From Ectothiorhodospiraceae bacterium (GTDB lineage: Bacteria > Pseudomonadota > Gammaproteobacteria > Thiohalomonadales > Thiohalomonadaceae): a stretch of DNA of 5,337 nt. Positions 5,245-5,337 of this stretch are shown here, in pieces. Where the stretch lies: NCBI GenBank assembly GCA_007125455.1, contig SLDE01000128.1, positions 1-5,337 on the forward strand. The letters are read 5' to 3'. The position numbers and the translations under genes were made by a program. How positions within the stretch are numbered: position 1 is the stretch's first letter; every line of letters begins with the position of its first letter. The notes beneath the pieces were generated by a model. The model was given only the letters and a program-made list of their open reading frames with translations, ran no database searches and was not told where the DNA came from.

Positions 5245-5337
5245 TCACTTCAGCGTATAGGCTAGCGGATCGAGCTCGGGCTCTTTACCCAACACCAGAT
5301 CGCTCACCAGCTTCGCCGAGGCCGGGCCGGTGACCAC
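5245..5337 (-). CDS. C-terminal end of a probable FAD-dependent amino-acid oxidase/dehydrogenase (partial)
   Basis: The last 30 codons and TGA stop of a minus-strand gene that continues beyond the window's right edge. The tail reads VVTGPASAKLVSDLVLGKEP, then ELDPLAYTLK. The order Gly-Pro-x-x-x-(K/R)-L-(V/A)-x-D-L-(V/I)-x-G-(K/R)-x-P followed by a short LDP-type end is how DAO-fold flavoproteins such as DadA- or ThiO-like enzymes usually finish: the last FAD-contacting helix, then a short tail. These enzymes oxidise amines or D-amino acids. Only this tail is visible, so substrate and subfamily cannot be stated. It is followed by a 301-base gap, so it is probably not in the same transcription unit as the tolC run. 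Confidence 0.6.
   Translation of the reverse strand: MVTGPASAKLVSDLVLGKEPELDPLAYTLK

Overview
The window reads as an ordinary chromosomal stretch of a G+C-rich (around 60% by eye) Gram-negative proteobacterium, most likely a gammaproteobacterium. Lipid A/Kdo genes, a TolC-type outer-membrane efflux channel and a divergent isoaspartate-methyltransferase-like protein sit together, a neighbourhood I recall from gamma- and betaproteobacterial genomes. The genus cannot be named from the sequence. Every gene is on the minus strand, so transcription runs from high to low coordinates.

Layout in the direction of transcription: the last 30 codons of a probable FAD-dependent amino-acid oxidase/dehydrogenase (5245-5337); a 301-base gap (4944-5244) with degenerate direct and inverted repeats; a Pcm-like SAM methyltransferase whose start is better placed at 4943 than at the longest possible ORF start (5045); a 234-base gap (4050-4283) with a convincing sigma70-type promoter and several dyad symmetries; then a compact run of four genes: tolC (2730-4049), a hemerythrin-domain protein (2172-2684), an LpxL-family lipid A acyltransferase (1243-2166) and waaA Kdo transferase (1-1236). 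Gaps inside this run are 45, 5 and 6 bases, with no convincing terminator, so it is probably one operon read from the promoter at 4138-4166.

Functionally, waaA and lpxL act in sequence on the lipid A precursor at the inner membrane (Kdo addition, then secondary acylation), and tolC supplies the outer-membrane duct for efflux or type I secretion. The hemerythrin protein is the odd member: a likely di-iron O2/NO/redox-binding or iron-handling protein inside an envelope operon. The Pcm-like protein keeps the SAM-binding motif but has lost the Ser-Gln-Pro active-site segment of true isoaspartate methyltransferases, so its usual annotation may be misleading.

No mobile element, CRISPR array, rRNA or tRNA gene was seen. 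I find no evidence for a wholly new system. The best leads are the architecture of the tolC control region, the diverged methyltransferase, the embedded hemerythrin gene and the repeated intergenic motif near 5125-5218.
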